NCBI RefSeq assembly: GCF_013870525.1
Contig: NZ_JACBXD010000014.1
Span: forward strand, 62,001 to 126,000
DNA length: 64,000 nt
Reading direction: 5' to 3'
DNA from: Amycolatopsis pittospori
GTDB lineage: Bacteria; Actinomycetota; Actinomycetes; Mycobacteriales; Pseudonocardiaceae
The notes under the pieces are model-generated. The model was given only the letters and a program-made list of their open reading frames with translations. It did not search any database and had not been told where the DNA came from. Positions 49,281-56,868 of the stretch are shown here, in pieces. A program made the translations under genes and the position numbers. How positions within the stretch are numbered: position 1 is the stretch's first letter; every line of letters starts with the position of its first letter.

Positions 49281-49997
49281 ATGGCTTCCCCGCGGAGGTC
49301 CGGGCGGCAACCGCTCGCCGACCGGATGTACGAGGTGCTGCTGGGTCAGTTCACCGACGGACGCTGGTCGGCGGGTGAACCGGTCAACATCGGTGCGCTG
49401 TCACGGGAACTCGATGTCAGTCAGACCCCGTTGCGGGAGGCGCTGGCGCGACTGGAGCACACCGGGCTCGTCCGTCGCGAGGCACTGAAGGGCTATCGCG
49501 TCGCCCCTCTGCTCACCGAAGTCGAGCTGATCAAGCTGATGGACGCGCGCATGGTTCTCGAACCCGCGCTCGCCTACGAAGCGGCTCGTCGGACCACGCC
49601 GGAGTTCCTGGGCGAGGTCCTCCGGAGCGTCGACGACCTCGCGCGCGCAGCCACATCGACCGACACCGAGGTCTTCAGTGCGTACTGGACGATCGATGAG
49701 CGGTTCCATCTGCTCATCGCGGCGCAGGCCGACAATCCGTTCCTGGAGAAGGCCTACCGGTCACTCGGGGGACAGGTGCAGCGGTTCAGGTTCTTCGCGA
49801 AGCTCGGTTCGGCCAGGGGAGCGCCCGGGCTCGCGGCGGAGGAGCATCGAGCCGTCTACGAAGCGCTGGTAGCGGGGGAGGCCGATGAAGCGGCCACCCG
49901 GATGCGGCGGCACATCGAGAACGCGAAACAGCGCGTCCTGGAGGACCGGAAGTCGGTCGAAGCGGCAGAACTTCCCGTCGGTCATCGAACTTCTTAA
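49281..49997 (+). CDS. GntR-family (FadR subfamily) regulator of tetronate genes
   Basis: 238 residues: winged HTH (QPLADRMYEVLLGQFTDGRWSAGEPVNIGALSRELDVSQTPLREALARLEHTGLV, about 12-68) and an all-helical FCD domain (about 85-220) with the metal-binding pattern seen as D...(FHLLI)..EHRAVYEAL..H. FCD regulators sense small organic acids. AAGGAGG is 5 nt upstream of the ATG. It is divergent from the tetronate operon and presumably represses it until a pathway acid binds. A GTATAACG-type 16-mer starts 3 bases after its stop. Confidence 0.9.
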   Translation: MASPRRSGRQPLADRMYEVLLGQFTDGRWSAGEPVNIGALSRELDVSQTPLREALARLEHTGLVRREALKGYRVAPLLTEVELIKLMDARMVLEPALAYEAARRTTPEFLGEVLRSVDDLARAATSTDTEVFSAYWTIDERFHLLIAAQADNPFLEKAYRSLGGQVQRFRFFAKLGSARGAPGLAAEEHRAVYEALVAGEADEAATRMRRHIENAKQRVLEDRKSVEAAELPVGHRTS

Positions 49998-49999
49998 GT

Positions 50000-50083
50000 G
50001 TATAACGCCCTATACCCTGGGGCGAGGTTGAAAAACGACTATCTGCCACAAAAGAAAACCGGCCACGAAGGCCGTGGCCGGTT
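50000..50083. terminator. GTATAACG motif copy 3 and terminator hairpin
   Basis: GTATAACGCCCTATAC at 50000-50015 is the third copy of the 16-base motif. A hairpin AACCGGCCACG (50057-50067) and CGTGGCCGGTT (50073-50083) with a 5-base loop follows, preceded by an A-rich run (aaaagaaa), so it terminates the leftward epoxide hydrolase transcript well and the rightward GntR transcript less so. Confidence 0.7.
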
Positions 50084-50090
50084 CAGGCAT

Positions 50091-51167
50091 CTACTTGAGC
50101 AGGGTCAGGAAGAAGTCTCGGATGTCCGCCGCGAGGAGTTCCGGTACCTCCATGGCGGCGAAGTGGCCGCCGCGCTCGAACTCGGACCAGTGGCGGATGT
50201 CGTAGAGACGCTCGGCCAGCGGTCGGACTGACTGCGTGATGTCGTGCGGGAACACCGCCACGCCGAGCGGGACCGGGCAAGGCGGGGCTCCTCGCGAGGT
50301 GTCGTGGTGCAGTCGTCCCGAGGAGGCCGCGGTCGCGGTCAGCCAGTACAGCGAGATGTCGGTGAGCATCCGGTCGTCGCTGACCGGCGAGCGAGGATCC
50401 GTCCACTGCGCGAAGCGTTCGGCGATCCAGGCCAGCTGGCCGACCGGCGAGTCCGTCAGCGCGTAGCCGATCGTCTGCGGGGTGGTTGCCTGCAAGGCCT
50501 GGTATGGCGGGCGGTTCGCCATCAGCTGCCGGATCTTGTCCAGCCGGGCTTCGTCCGTTTCGGACAGTGCGACGTCGGCGTCCGGGCGGGTCGGCAGGTA
50601 GTTGACGTGCACGCCGACGACCTGCTCGGGAGCCACTGCGCCGAGTGCCGTCGAGATGCCCGAGCCGAAGTCGCCACCCTGTGCGCCGTAGCGCTCGTAG
50701 CCGAGTCTGAGCATCAGTTCGGCCCACGCCCGCGCGATCCGGACGAGATCCCAGCCGCGTTCGTGGGTCGGCCCGGAGAAGCCGTAGCCGGGGATGGACG
50801 GGATCACCAGATGGAAGTCCTGCGAGAGCGGCTCGATCACGTCGAGGAACTCCAGGAACGAGCCAGGCCAGCCGTGGGTGAGGATCAGCGGGAGTGCGTC
50901 CGGCTTCGCGGACCGGACGTGGACGAAGTGGATGTTCTGGCCTTCGATCTCGGTGGTGAAGTGTGGAAGCTCGTTGAGCTCGGCTTCGTGTGCGCGCCAG
51001 TCGTAGCCGGTGCGCCAGTACTCGGCCAGTTCCTTGAGGCGTGCCAGCGGGAAGCCGTAGTCCCAGCCGGCGTCGGCGACCTCGTTGGGCCAGCGGGTGC
51101 GGGCGAGCCGGTCTTCGAGGTCGTCGAGGTCTGCCTGAGGGATGTCGATGCGGAAGGGCTTGATCAT
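50091..51167 (-). CDS. Epoxide hydrolase (EHN plus alpha/beta hydrolase)
   Basis: 358 residues. The N-terminal EHN region ([23 protein letters not shown]...[21 protein letters not shown]) is specific to microsomal/juvenile-hormone-type epoxide hydrolases. [20 protein letters not shown] holds the oxyanion residues, [11 protein letters not shown] the nucleophilic Asp, and [11 protein letters not shown] the catalytic His. It converts epoxides to diols; the substrate is unknown. It is divergent from a MarR regulator with operator palindromes between them and ends at a good hairpin. Confidence 0.9.
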   Translation of the reverse strand: MIKPFRIDIPQADLDDLEDRLARTRWPNEVADAGWDYGFPLARLKELAEYWRTGYDWRAHEAELNELPHFTTEIEGQNIHFVHVRSAKPDALPLILTHGWPGSFLEFLDVIEPLSQDFHLVIPSIPGYGFSGPTHERGWDLVRIARAWAELMLRLGYERYGAQGGDFGSGISTALGAVAPEQVVGVHVNYLPTRPDADVALSETDEARLDKIRQLMANRPPYQALQATTPQTIGYALTDSPVGQLAWIAERFAQWTDPRSPVSDDRMLTDISLYWLTATAASSGRLHHDTSRGAPPCPVPLGVAVFPHDITQSVRPLAERLYDIRHWSEFERGGHFAAMEVPELLAADIRDFFLTLLK

Positions 51168-51217
51168 GATCCTGGCTCCCAGTGAGTCATTCGGCGGCTA
51201 AACGTTCAGTCGCCTAA

Positions 51218-51273
51218 CGTTTGGTCTCCAAACGATACCTCAATCGTTCGGGCGCCCAACGATTCGTTAGAGT
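51218..51273. promoter_or_regulatory. MarR operators and -10 box
   Basis: Two palindromes in the divergent gap: CGTTTGG tct CCAAACG (51218-51234), and AATCGTT (51242-51248) with AACGATT (51258-51264) around GGGCGCCC, itself a palindrome. Both share an AACG half-site, which also recurs at about 51200. A TAGAGT box (51268-51273) ends 6 nt before the MarR ATG. Confidence 0.7.
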
Positions 51274-51279
51274 CGTCAC

Positions 51280-51762
51280 ATGGAGAACCCGTCCGACGAG
51301 ACGCCCGCCCGGTGGCAGGGTCTGCCCAGCTGGCTCCTCACCCAGACCGCCAACCACGCGCATCGCCTGGTGACAGACGGGTTCTCGGCCGTCAACGCAC
51401 GCGGCTACCACTACCGCGTCCTGGCGACGCTGGAGGAATTCGGCCCGGCCAGCCAAGCCGGGCTGGGCCGCCGAAGCGGCATCCACGTCAGCGAGATGGT
51501 CGCGACGATCAACGAGCTCGCCGAGGGCGGTCTGGTCGAGCGCGCCCCGGATCCCTCCGATCGGCGGCGCAACGTCATCTCGCTGACCACCGCGGGGAAA
51601 CGGCAGCTGCGGCGGCTGGAGAAGCAACTGGCCGACCGTCAGGACGATCTGCTGGCTCCACTGTCCGCAGAGGAACGGGAGCGGTTCACCGAGCTGCTGT
51701 CGAAGCTGCTGGAGCACCACGACCGGCGCGCCGGCGCTCCCGAAGAGACCTGGGTCGACTAG
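51280..51762 (+). CDS. MarR-family regulator
   Basis: 160 residues. Winged HTH: FGPASQAGLGRRSGIHVSEMVATINELAEGGLVERAPDPSDRRRNVISLTTAGKR (about 50-105), with the DxRxxxV-like wing typical of MarR. Flanking helices form the dimer interface. It most likely represses the divergent epoxide hydrolase and itself through the palindromes at 51218-51264. The start lies 6 nt after a TAGAGT box and has no SD, so the message may be leaderless. Confidence 0.9.
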   Translation: MENPSDETPARWQGLPSWLLTQTANHAHRLVTDGFSAVNARGYHYRVLATLEEFGPASQAGLGRRSGIHVSEMVATINELAEGGLVERAPDPSDRRRNVISLTTAGKRQLRRLEKQLADRQDDLLAPLSAEERERFTELLSKLLEHHDRRAGAPEETWVD

Positions 51763-51870
51763 AAGCCGAGCGGGTCGCAAAAGCGGGCTGTGGCCTGGGC
51801 CACATGTTCCGAACTGGGAATATGTCATATCGAGCGGCGAAATGACCCCGCATTGTGGACACTCGGTGCC

Positions 51871-53091
51871 GTGCTCCGAGAAGTCGACGATCTTGAACAG
51901 CCCGCTGATCCCCTGGTGGCGCCCGAGTCCGGGCGTCGGGCGCGTGTGCTGGAGAGAGTCCTCGACCGGGTGGCCGTGTCGCCGTATCCGAAGGCGATCC
52001 TGCTCTACCTGATGATCCGCACCGCCAGCGTGCAGTTGCTGGACCTGCTGGCCGCGCGTCGCGGTCAGGTGTTGACCGACCGGCTGACCGCGTGGGACGG
52101 GCAGTGGTATCTGCGGCTGGCGGTGCACGGGTACGCGGACCTGCCGGGGACGTTGGACGCGGCGAGGCAGCCGTACGCGGACGCGCCGATGGCGTTCTTC
52201 CCGCTGTATCCCAGGCTCGTCGAGGCGGTGATGTGGGTCGGTCTCGACGTCGTCACCGCGGCGCTGACGGTGTCGGTGCTGGCCGGTCTGGTGCTGGCTT
52301 GCGGGCTGATCCGGATCGGGCGGGCGGTGTCGGCGGATCGGGGTGACCGCACGGGTCTGCTGCTGGTGGCGTTATGGGCCGGGGCGCCGATGGCGATCGT
52401 GTTCTCGATGGCCTACACGGAGGCGGTGTTCTGCGCTCTCGCGGTGTGGGCGCTGGTGGGCGTGCTGGAGCGGCGGTGGTTGCTGGCCGGGGCGTGCGCG
52501 TTCGCGGCCGGGTTGTCGAGGTCGACGGCGGTGGTGCTGGTCGCGGTGGTGGTCGTCGCGGCGTTGATCGCGGCCTTCCGGCGTTCCGAGGAACGGGAGC
52601 GGGCGCTGACGGGTGCGTTGATCGCGCCCCTCGGGGTGGCGGGGTATCTGGGTTTCGTCGCCTACCGGACGGGAAGCTGGACCGGCTGGCAGGACATCGA
52701 GTTGCGGGGCTGGAACACGGAGTTCGACTTCGGTGTGGAGACCTGGGATTCGGTGCTGGCCAGGCTGACCGCGGACGACTCGGTGTTCAGCACGCTGACG
52801 GTGTTGTTCCTGCTCGGCGCGGTGGCGTTGGCGATCGTGGCGGCCGGTATCCGGGTGCCGTGGCCGTTGACGCTCTACGGCGTCGGTGTGCTGGCGCTGG
52901 CGATCGGTACGCGGGGGCTGCCGGACGCGAAGATCCGCTTCATCCTGCCGGCCTTCCCGGTGCTGATCCCGATCGCGATCGGGCTGGCGAAGCGGCGGAC
53001 GTCGACGGCGGTGGTGGCCGCGGTCGCGTGGGTGGTCTTGGGGGCGTGGTTCTCGGCGCATGCGCTGACGGCTTGGCGCTACGCGATCTAG
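51871..53091 (+). CDS. PIG-V-type mannosyltransferase membrane protein
   Basis: About 406 residues, 9-10 membrane helices. LTAWDGQWYLRLAVHGY, in the first extracytoplasmic loop, is the WDGxxY...GY motif of the PIG-V/GPI-mannosyltransferase II family; MAFFPLYPRLVEAVMWVG and GLPDAKIRFILPAFPVLIPIAI are further landmarks. In mycobacteria a related protein takes part in phosphatidylinositol mannoside or glycolipid mannosylation. The start is uncertain: GTG 51871 is the first plausible codon before the conserved part, and the frame is open from 51790. Its stop overlaps the stop of the CGNR gene on the other strand. Confidence 0.78.
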   Translation: MLREVDDLEQPADPLVAPESGRRARVLERVLDRVAVSPYPKAILLYLMIRTASVQLLDLLAARRGQVLTDRLTAWDGQWYLRLAVHGYADLPGTLDAARQPYADAPMAFFPLYPRLVEAVMWVGLDVVTAALTVSVLAGLVLACGLIRIGRAVSADRGDRTGLLLVALWAGAPMAIVFSMAYTEAVFCALAVWALVGVLERRWLLAGACAFAAGLSRSTAVVLVAVVVVAALIAAFRRSEERERALTGALIAPLGVAGYLGFVAYRTGSWTGWQDIELRGWNTEFDFGVETWDSVLARLTADDSVFSTLTVLFLLGAVALAIVAAGIRVPWPLTLYGVGVLALAIGTRGLPDAKIRFILPAFPVLIPIAIGLAKRRTSTAVVAAVAWVVLGAWFSAHALTAWRYAI

Positions 53092-53600
53092 CTCGCTTGT
53101 CGGGTCCGGTGGTCGGCGACGTGGACCCGGGTCGCGCAGCGGGTGGAGCAGAAGCGGCGGCGGCCGTTGCGGGAGACGTCGACGTAGACGGTTTCGCAGC
53201 CTTCGCGTGAGCAGACGCCGAAGCGGTCCGGGGCGTCGCAGACGAGGTGCGCGAGTCCGCCGGCGGTGTAGGCGCGGACCCGGGAGACGGTGCCTGCGTG
53301 GGCGTCGACGTAGTGCAGGTGGGGTGCTTTGCCGTCGTGGGTGGAGATGTACGGCTTGGAGGCGGAGTCGTGCAGGAGTGCGTTGACCAGGTCGACGCGT
53401 TCGGCCGGGTCCGCTTCGAAGACGTGTCGGAGTCGTTCGATCCAGGCGGCGATTTCGGTCGCTTCGTGCCCTTGGACGGCGGCGACCGTCATGCGGTCCT
53501 TGAAGATCGCGGTGAGTTCGGCCGGTCCGGCGGTGTCGCCGAGGTTGACGAGGTCGGCGGCGATCTGGGCGGCGGCGCCTCCGTAAGGGTTGAAATGCAT
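53088..53600 (-). CDS. CGNR zinc-finger protein
   Basis: 170 residues. The ABATE-type N-terminus (GAAAQIAADLVNLGDTAGPAELTAIF) leads to a CGNR finger with GVCSREGCETVYVDVSRNGRRRFCSTRCATRVHVADHR: the CSTRCATR replaces the usual C-x-x-x-CGNR. ATG 53600 is chosen because a TGTAAT box lies 6 nt upstream and the domain starts there. It shares a 25-base gap with a divergent zinc-ribbon gene, so the two must have overlapping promoters. Confidence 0.8.
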   Translation of the reverse strand: MHFNPYGGAAAQIAADLVNLGDTAGPAELTAIFKDRMTVAAVQGHEATEIAAWIERLRHVFEADPAERVDLVNALLHDSASKPYISTHDGKAPHLHYVDAHAGTVSRVRAYTAGGLAHLVCDAPDRFGVCSREGCETVYVDVSRNGRRRFCSTRCATRVHVADHRTRQAS

Positions 53601-53625
53601 TAATCCATTACAGCACGATCGGGGC

Positions 53626-53814
53626 ATGGAAGAGAACACATGCCCGCGGTGTGGTTGGCCACTGGCGGAGTTGCCTGGAAGAGCCACGAATTCCCAGCGG
53701 GTCGCCCAGGGGCGGCTGGAGTACGTCCGGTGCCTGTGCGGGAGCTGGCTCGCGCGTGTCGACGGTGTCGTGATCGGCGCGACGAAGTCCCAGCTGGGTT
53801 CGGCTCAGCTCTGA
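53626..53814 (+). CDS. 62-residue zinc-ribbon protein
   Basis: MEENTCPRCGWPLAELPGR..., then YVRCLCGSWLARVDG: a CxxC knuckle and a CxC pair 30 residues apart can hold one zinc. The remainder is short and basic. No named family. It is divergent from the CGNR gene and its end overlaps the recombinase stop by 10 bases, so it sits in a compact three-gene patch. It could be a small regulator, or part of the recombination machinery. Confidence 0.62.
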   Translation: MEENTCPRCGWPLAELPGRATNSQRVAQGRLEYVRCLCGSWLARVDGVVIGATKSQLGSAQL

Positions 53815-54932
53815 CGGTGGCGCGCGTCGGCGAGCAGTTGCGCGAGCGCGTGCACGGGAGAGGTCTCCAGTTTGTGGCGGTGTGCGTCGTAGCGGTCGCG
53901 GGTGGTGCGGATGTCGGCGTGTCCCAACAGGTCCTGGACCTTCTGGACCGGGACGTCGTTGGCCAGCAACAGGGTTCCGGTGGTGCGCCGTGCGGTGTGC
54001 GGGGAGATCGTGTTCGCCTCGGCGAGTCCGGCGGCGCGGGCCTGTGCCCGCAGGAGGAACCAGACGTCGCGTTGCGCCAACGGTTTCCCGCCGGGTTTGG
54101 CGGTGTCGTAGCGGTGGGGCATGGTGGCGAGCAGCGGGCCGGTGAGTTCGTCGGCGCGGAGGCCGGTGCGGGCGGCGCGGAGTTCGAGGTAGCGGCGTAG
54201 CGGGTGCAGGGCGGCGGGGACCAGGGGGACGAAGTCGCGATGGCCGCCTTTGGCGGTGTAGCGCAGGATCGTGTGGCCGGAGTCGGTGTCGAGGTCGCGG
54301 ACGGTGGCCGTGGTCAGGCCGGAGACGCGGAGTCCGGTGTAGAACAGGATGGCGACGACGGCGGCGTCGCGCCAGGACGGTTCGGTGTCGTTGGCGCGGG
54401 CCCGTTTTTCCATGTGGTTCAGCAGTTTCGCCGTCGACTCGCCGCCGAGCGCGGGTAGCGGCGGTGTTTTGCCGGTCTTGGGCCGGGCGACCGCGGAGAC
54501 CGGGTTGCGGTCGGCGATGTCGTTGGACTGCAGGTACCGGTACCAGCTGGAGATGCCGGCGAGGGTGCGCGCGACGGTGGAGTCGGCGGCAGGGCGCGGT
54601 GTTCCGTCCCTGCCGGTGACGGTGAGGGTGTTCTTCCAGGCGTCGACGTCGGCGCGCCGTGCCTGGAGCGGGTCGAGTCCGGTGCGGGCGCACCAGCCGA
54701 GCCACGCGGCGAGGTCGGCGTAGTAGGCGCGGCGGGTGTGGTCGGTCTTGTCGGTCTCGAGCCAGAGTGTGGTGATGTGCCGGATCGCGTAGCGGTCGAG
54801 CGGATCCGCCGGGGGGAGCGCGGGCAGGACGGCGACGGCTTCGGCGAGGACCTGTCGCCGGTTCTCGGCGCTGGTCTCCGGCAGCCTGGTCTTGAGCAGC
54901 TCCACTGCGGAGGGCACGAGTTCGGCGGACAT
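53805..54932 (-). CDS. Tyrosine recombinase/integrase
   Basis: 375 residues. A SAM-like core-binding domain (about 45-165, TTLWLETDKTDHTRRAYYADLAAWLGWC) is followed by the catalytic domain (about 185-365). Catalytic residues: Arg in TGLRVSGL, Lys in YTAKGGHRD, the HxxR box SPHTARRT, His in LLGHADIRTT and the Tyr in RDRYDAHR. All are intact, so it should be active. XerC/D-like chromosomal recombinases are shorter (about 300), so this is more like an element integrase. No att repeats, tRNA or other phage genes are nearby. ATG 54932 is preceded by AGGAT; ATG 54941 is an alternative. The long palindrome at 54956 lies directly upstream. Confidence 0.85.
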   Translation of the reverse strand: MSAELVPSAVELLKTRLPETSAENRRQVLAEAVAVLPALPPADPLDRYAIRHITTLWLETDKTDHTRRAYYADLAAWLGWCARTGLDPLQARRADVDAWKNTLTVTGRDGTPRPAADSTVARTLAGISSWYRYLQSNDIADRNPVSAVARPKTGKTPPLPALGGESTAKLLNHMEKRARANDTEPSWRDAAVVAILFYTGLRVSGLTTATVRDLDTDSGHTILRYTAKGGHRDFVPLVPAALHPLRRYLELRAARTGLRADELTGPLLATMPHRYDTAKPGGKPLAQRDVWFLLRAQARAAGLAEANTISPHTARRTTGTLLLANDVPVQKVQDLLGHADIRTTRDRYDAHRHKLETSPVHALAQLLADARHRQS

Positions 54933-54955
54933 CGTGATCATCCTAGCCACGACGG

Positions 54956-55001
54956 CTCGTGAGTGATTTGGGTCGTTAGAACGACCCAAATCACTCACGA
55001 G
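54956..55001. repeat. Perfect 22-base inverted repeat with TTAGAA centre
   Basis: Two 22-base arms, starting CTCGTGAGTGATTTGG and ending CCAAATCACTCACGAG, pair perfectly around AG. It shares CGTGAGTG, the TTAGAA centre and CACTCACG with the element at 39611. It lies between the recombinase and deaminase genes, 2 bases from the deaminase stop, and should terminate the leftward deaminase transcript. Confidence 0.85.
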
Positions 55002-55003
55002 GC

Positions 55004-55429
55004 TCAGGTGTAGTAGCCCGCCACGGGGACGCGGGCCTCGTCGTACAGCGCCGGGCCTTCCAGGCGTACGCCCGGTCCGGTGACCGGCGGCTTGAGCGCG
55101 GTGACCTGCTCGCCGGAGAGGGCGAACACGACCCGTCCGAGGCCGGAGCGTTCGATGGCGCCCTGGCACATCCCGCACGGCTGGCAGCTGGTGTACATCG
55201 TCGTCGCGGCGGCGACGGCGGGCTCCAGTTCCCGTGCGGCCCAGACGGCGAGTTTCAGTTCCGGGTGGTGGCTGATGTCCCCTTGCGACACCGAGGTGTT
55301 GTGGTCCTCGGCCAGGACGGTGCCATCGGGCCCGAGCAGGAGCGAGCCGAAGGGCGGATCGCCGTCGGCGCGGGACTTCGCGGCGAGCTCGATGGCCCGG
55401 CGGAGGTACTTCTCGTCTTCTTCGGTCAT
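55004..55429 (-). CDS. Nucleoside deaminase family protein (CMP/dCMP deaminase fold)
   Basis: 141 residues with the zinc site of cytidine-deaminase-like enzymes: ISHHPELKLA (HPE in place of the usual HAE/CAE; the Glu is kept) and SCQPCGMCQGA (PCxxC). PPFGSLLLGPDGTVLAEDHN is the nucleobase-binding start. Such proteins deaminate guanine, cytosine or modified bases. The ATG overlaps the LLM-oxidoreductase stop, so both come from one message. Confidence 0.84.
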   Translation of the reverse strand: MTEEDEKYLRRAIELAAKSRADGDPPFGSLLLGPDGTVLAEDHNTSVSQGDISHHPELKLAVWAARELEPAVAAATTMYTSCQPCGMCQGAIERSGLGRVVFALSGEQVTALKPPVTGPGVRLEGPALYDEARVPVAGYYT

Positions 55430-56295
55430 GATCGTTCTCCTTCGGGCCGGTAGCGGCCCAGTTCCCAGTGTGCTGCCACAGTCGCCAAAGCCTGCCAGGC
55501 GGCTTCGGGACGGCGGGTCTCTTCGGGGTCGCCGGAGAACGGGTCGAAGACGACCGTCTCGGCGCCGAGGTGGCGAAGCCGGTCGAGGTCGTCGACGATC
55601 TGCTCGATCGTCCCTTCCCCGGCGCGGCGGTCGGGTCCGGTGACCGGTTTGTCGGTGAGGTTCAGCAGGATCCGCGGCGCGAACGCGGGGACCGGCCGGT
55701 CCTGGGCGTCGGCGATGGTCTTGACCCGGGTGAGCGCCTCGGCGAGCCAGGGGAGGGTGGTCCGTAGCGGATGCCAGGCGTCGCCGACGCGGACGGCGCG
55801 GCGGATCCCGGCGTCGCTGTTGCCGCCGACCCAGATCGGGATGTCGCCCGCGCGGTAGTCGGTGTCGTTCGACCACGCTTTCCGGACGGCGTCGAGGTGG
55901 TCGTCGGTCAGCCGTCCTCGTTTCTCGAAGGGGACGTCGAGTGCTTCGAACTCCTGGCGGGCCCAGCCGGACGCGACGCCGAGCACGAGCCGTCCGCCGC
56001 TGAGCGCGCTCAGGTTCGCGGCCATGCGGGCGATCAGGAGCGGATGGCGGTACGGGACGATGAGCACGGTGGTGCCCAGCCGGATCTTGTCGGTCACGCC
56101 GGCGAGCCACGACAGGGTCGTGAAGGGCTCGTAGAACGGCGCCGGGTACTGCTCGGCGACGTCCGGGGTGATGGCGACGTGGTCGGACACCATGAGCAGG
56201 TCGTAGCCGAGGCCTTCGACCGTGGTGGCCCAGCCGCGGAGGATCCCGGGGTCGGTACCCGGGCCGAAATTCGGGACGTTGACACCTATTTGCAC
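55426..56295 (-). CDS. LLM-class F420-dependent oxidoreductase
   Basis: 289 residues: MQIGVNVPNFGPGTDPG, TVEGLGYDLLMVSDHVA, IRLGTTVLIVPYRHPLLIARM and LSGGRLVLGVASGWARQEF match the TIGR03619-type F420-binding group of luciferase-like enzymes. Substrate unknown. A TAGTCT box (56302-56307) lies 6 nt before the GTG start. It overlaps a deaminase gene by 4 nt, an uncommon pairing that hints at a shared heterocyclic substrate. Divergent from an Lrp-type regulator. Confidence 0.86.
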   Translation of the reverse strand: MQIGVNVPNFGPGTDPGILRGWATTVEGLGYDLLMVSDHVAITPDVAEQYPAPFYEPFTTLSWLAGVTDKIRLGTTVLIVPYRHPLLIARMAANLSALSGGRLVLGVASGWARQEFEALDVPFEKRGRLTDDHLDAVRKAWSNDTDYRAGDIPIWVGGNSDAGIRRAVRVGDAWHPLRTTLPWLAEALTRVKTIADAQDRPVPAFAPRILLNLTDKPVTGPDRRAGEGTIEQIVDDLDRLRHLGAETVVFDPFSGDPEETRRPEAAWQALATVAAHWELGRYRPEGERS

Positions 56296-56301
56296 TGGTC
56301 A

Positions 56302-56381
56302 AGACTATCGTCGCGGACCAAAACCGGGAAGGGATCTTTCCCGGTGTAAGGGCGATGGGGCCGTGGATCTGCCGGTAATAT
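56302..56381. promoter_or_regulatory. Divergent promoter with palindrome ACCGGGAA-N7-TTCCCGGT
   Basis: The 8-base arms (56323-56330 and 56338-56345) are perfect. TAGTCT (56302-56307, minus strand) ends 6 nt before the oxidoreductase GTG, and TAATAT (56376-56381, plus strand) ends 6 nt before the Lrp ATG. The Lrp-type protein is the obvious candidate to bind here. Confidence 0.65.
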
Positions 56382-56387
56382 GGCCGG

Positions 56388-56834
56388 ATGGCCGAGACTC
56401 TTGACGCGACGGACTGGGCGATCCTCGTCGAGCTCCAGAAGGACGGGCGGCTTCCGCTCACCGAGCTGGGCAAGCGGGTGAGCCTGAGCGCGTCGGCGAC
56501 GACGGATCGGGTCAAGCGGCTGGAGTCGGCCGGGGTGATCACCGGGTACCGGGCCGACGTCGACCTGGAGAAGGCCGGGTATGTGGTCCTCGCGGTGGTG
56601 CGGCTGAAGTATCCGGGCAGTAAGCACGCGCCGCTGCACAAGCTGCTGGCCGAGCGGACCGAGATCCTCGAATGTCTTCGCACGACCGGTGACGACTGTT
56701 ATTCGCTGAAGATCGCGGCGCCGTCGATGGGGCGGCTGGAGGAGATCGTCAACGAGCTGGCGCTGTTCGGGAGCACGAACACCAACATCGTCTACAACCA
56801 GACGCTGCCCTATCGCGGGCCGCAAGGCCCGTGA
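56388..56834 (+). CDS. Lrp/AsnC-family regulator
   Basis: 148 residues. N-terminal HTH LDATDWAILVELQKDGRLPLTELGKRVSLSASATTDRVKRLESAGVITGYRADVD (about 5-58), then the RAM ligand-binding domain (about 65-145) with TGDDCYSLKIAAPSMGRLEEIVNEL. These proteins sense amino acids. It is divergent from the F420 oxidoreductase/deaminase pair and probably regulates it. A TAATAT box 6 nt before the ATG suggests a leaderless transcript. Confidence 0.9.
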   Translation: MAETLDATDWAILVELQKDGRLPLTELGKRVSLSASATTDRVKRLESAGVITGYRADVDLEKAGYVVLAVVRLKYPGSKHAPLHKLLAERTEILECLRTTGDDCYSLKIAAPSMGRLEEIVNELALFGSTNTNIVYNQTLPYRGPQGP

Positions 56835-56861
56835 CCGGTACGGGGCCGCACCGGTCACGGG
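56828..56861. terminator. Hairpin between lrp-type and VOC genes
   Basis: CCCGTGACCGGT and ACCGGTCACGGG pair perfectly over 12 bases with a 10-base loop. It includes the Lrp stop codon and lies 7 bases before the VOC stop, so it serves both convergent genes. Confidence 0.78.
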
Positions 56862-56868
56862 CGGGGCG

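Noticed and set aside
53805..55001. Complete prophage or integrative plasmid around the recombinase
   Set aside because: No replication, excisionase, capsid or transfer genes, no tRNA and no direct repeats that could be att sites are visible in the window.
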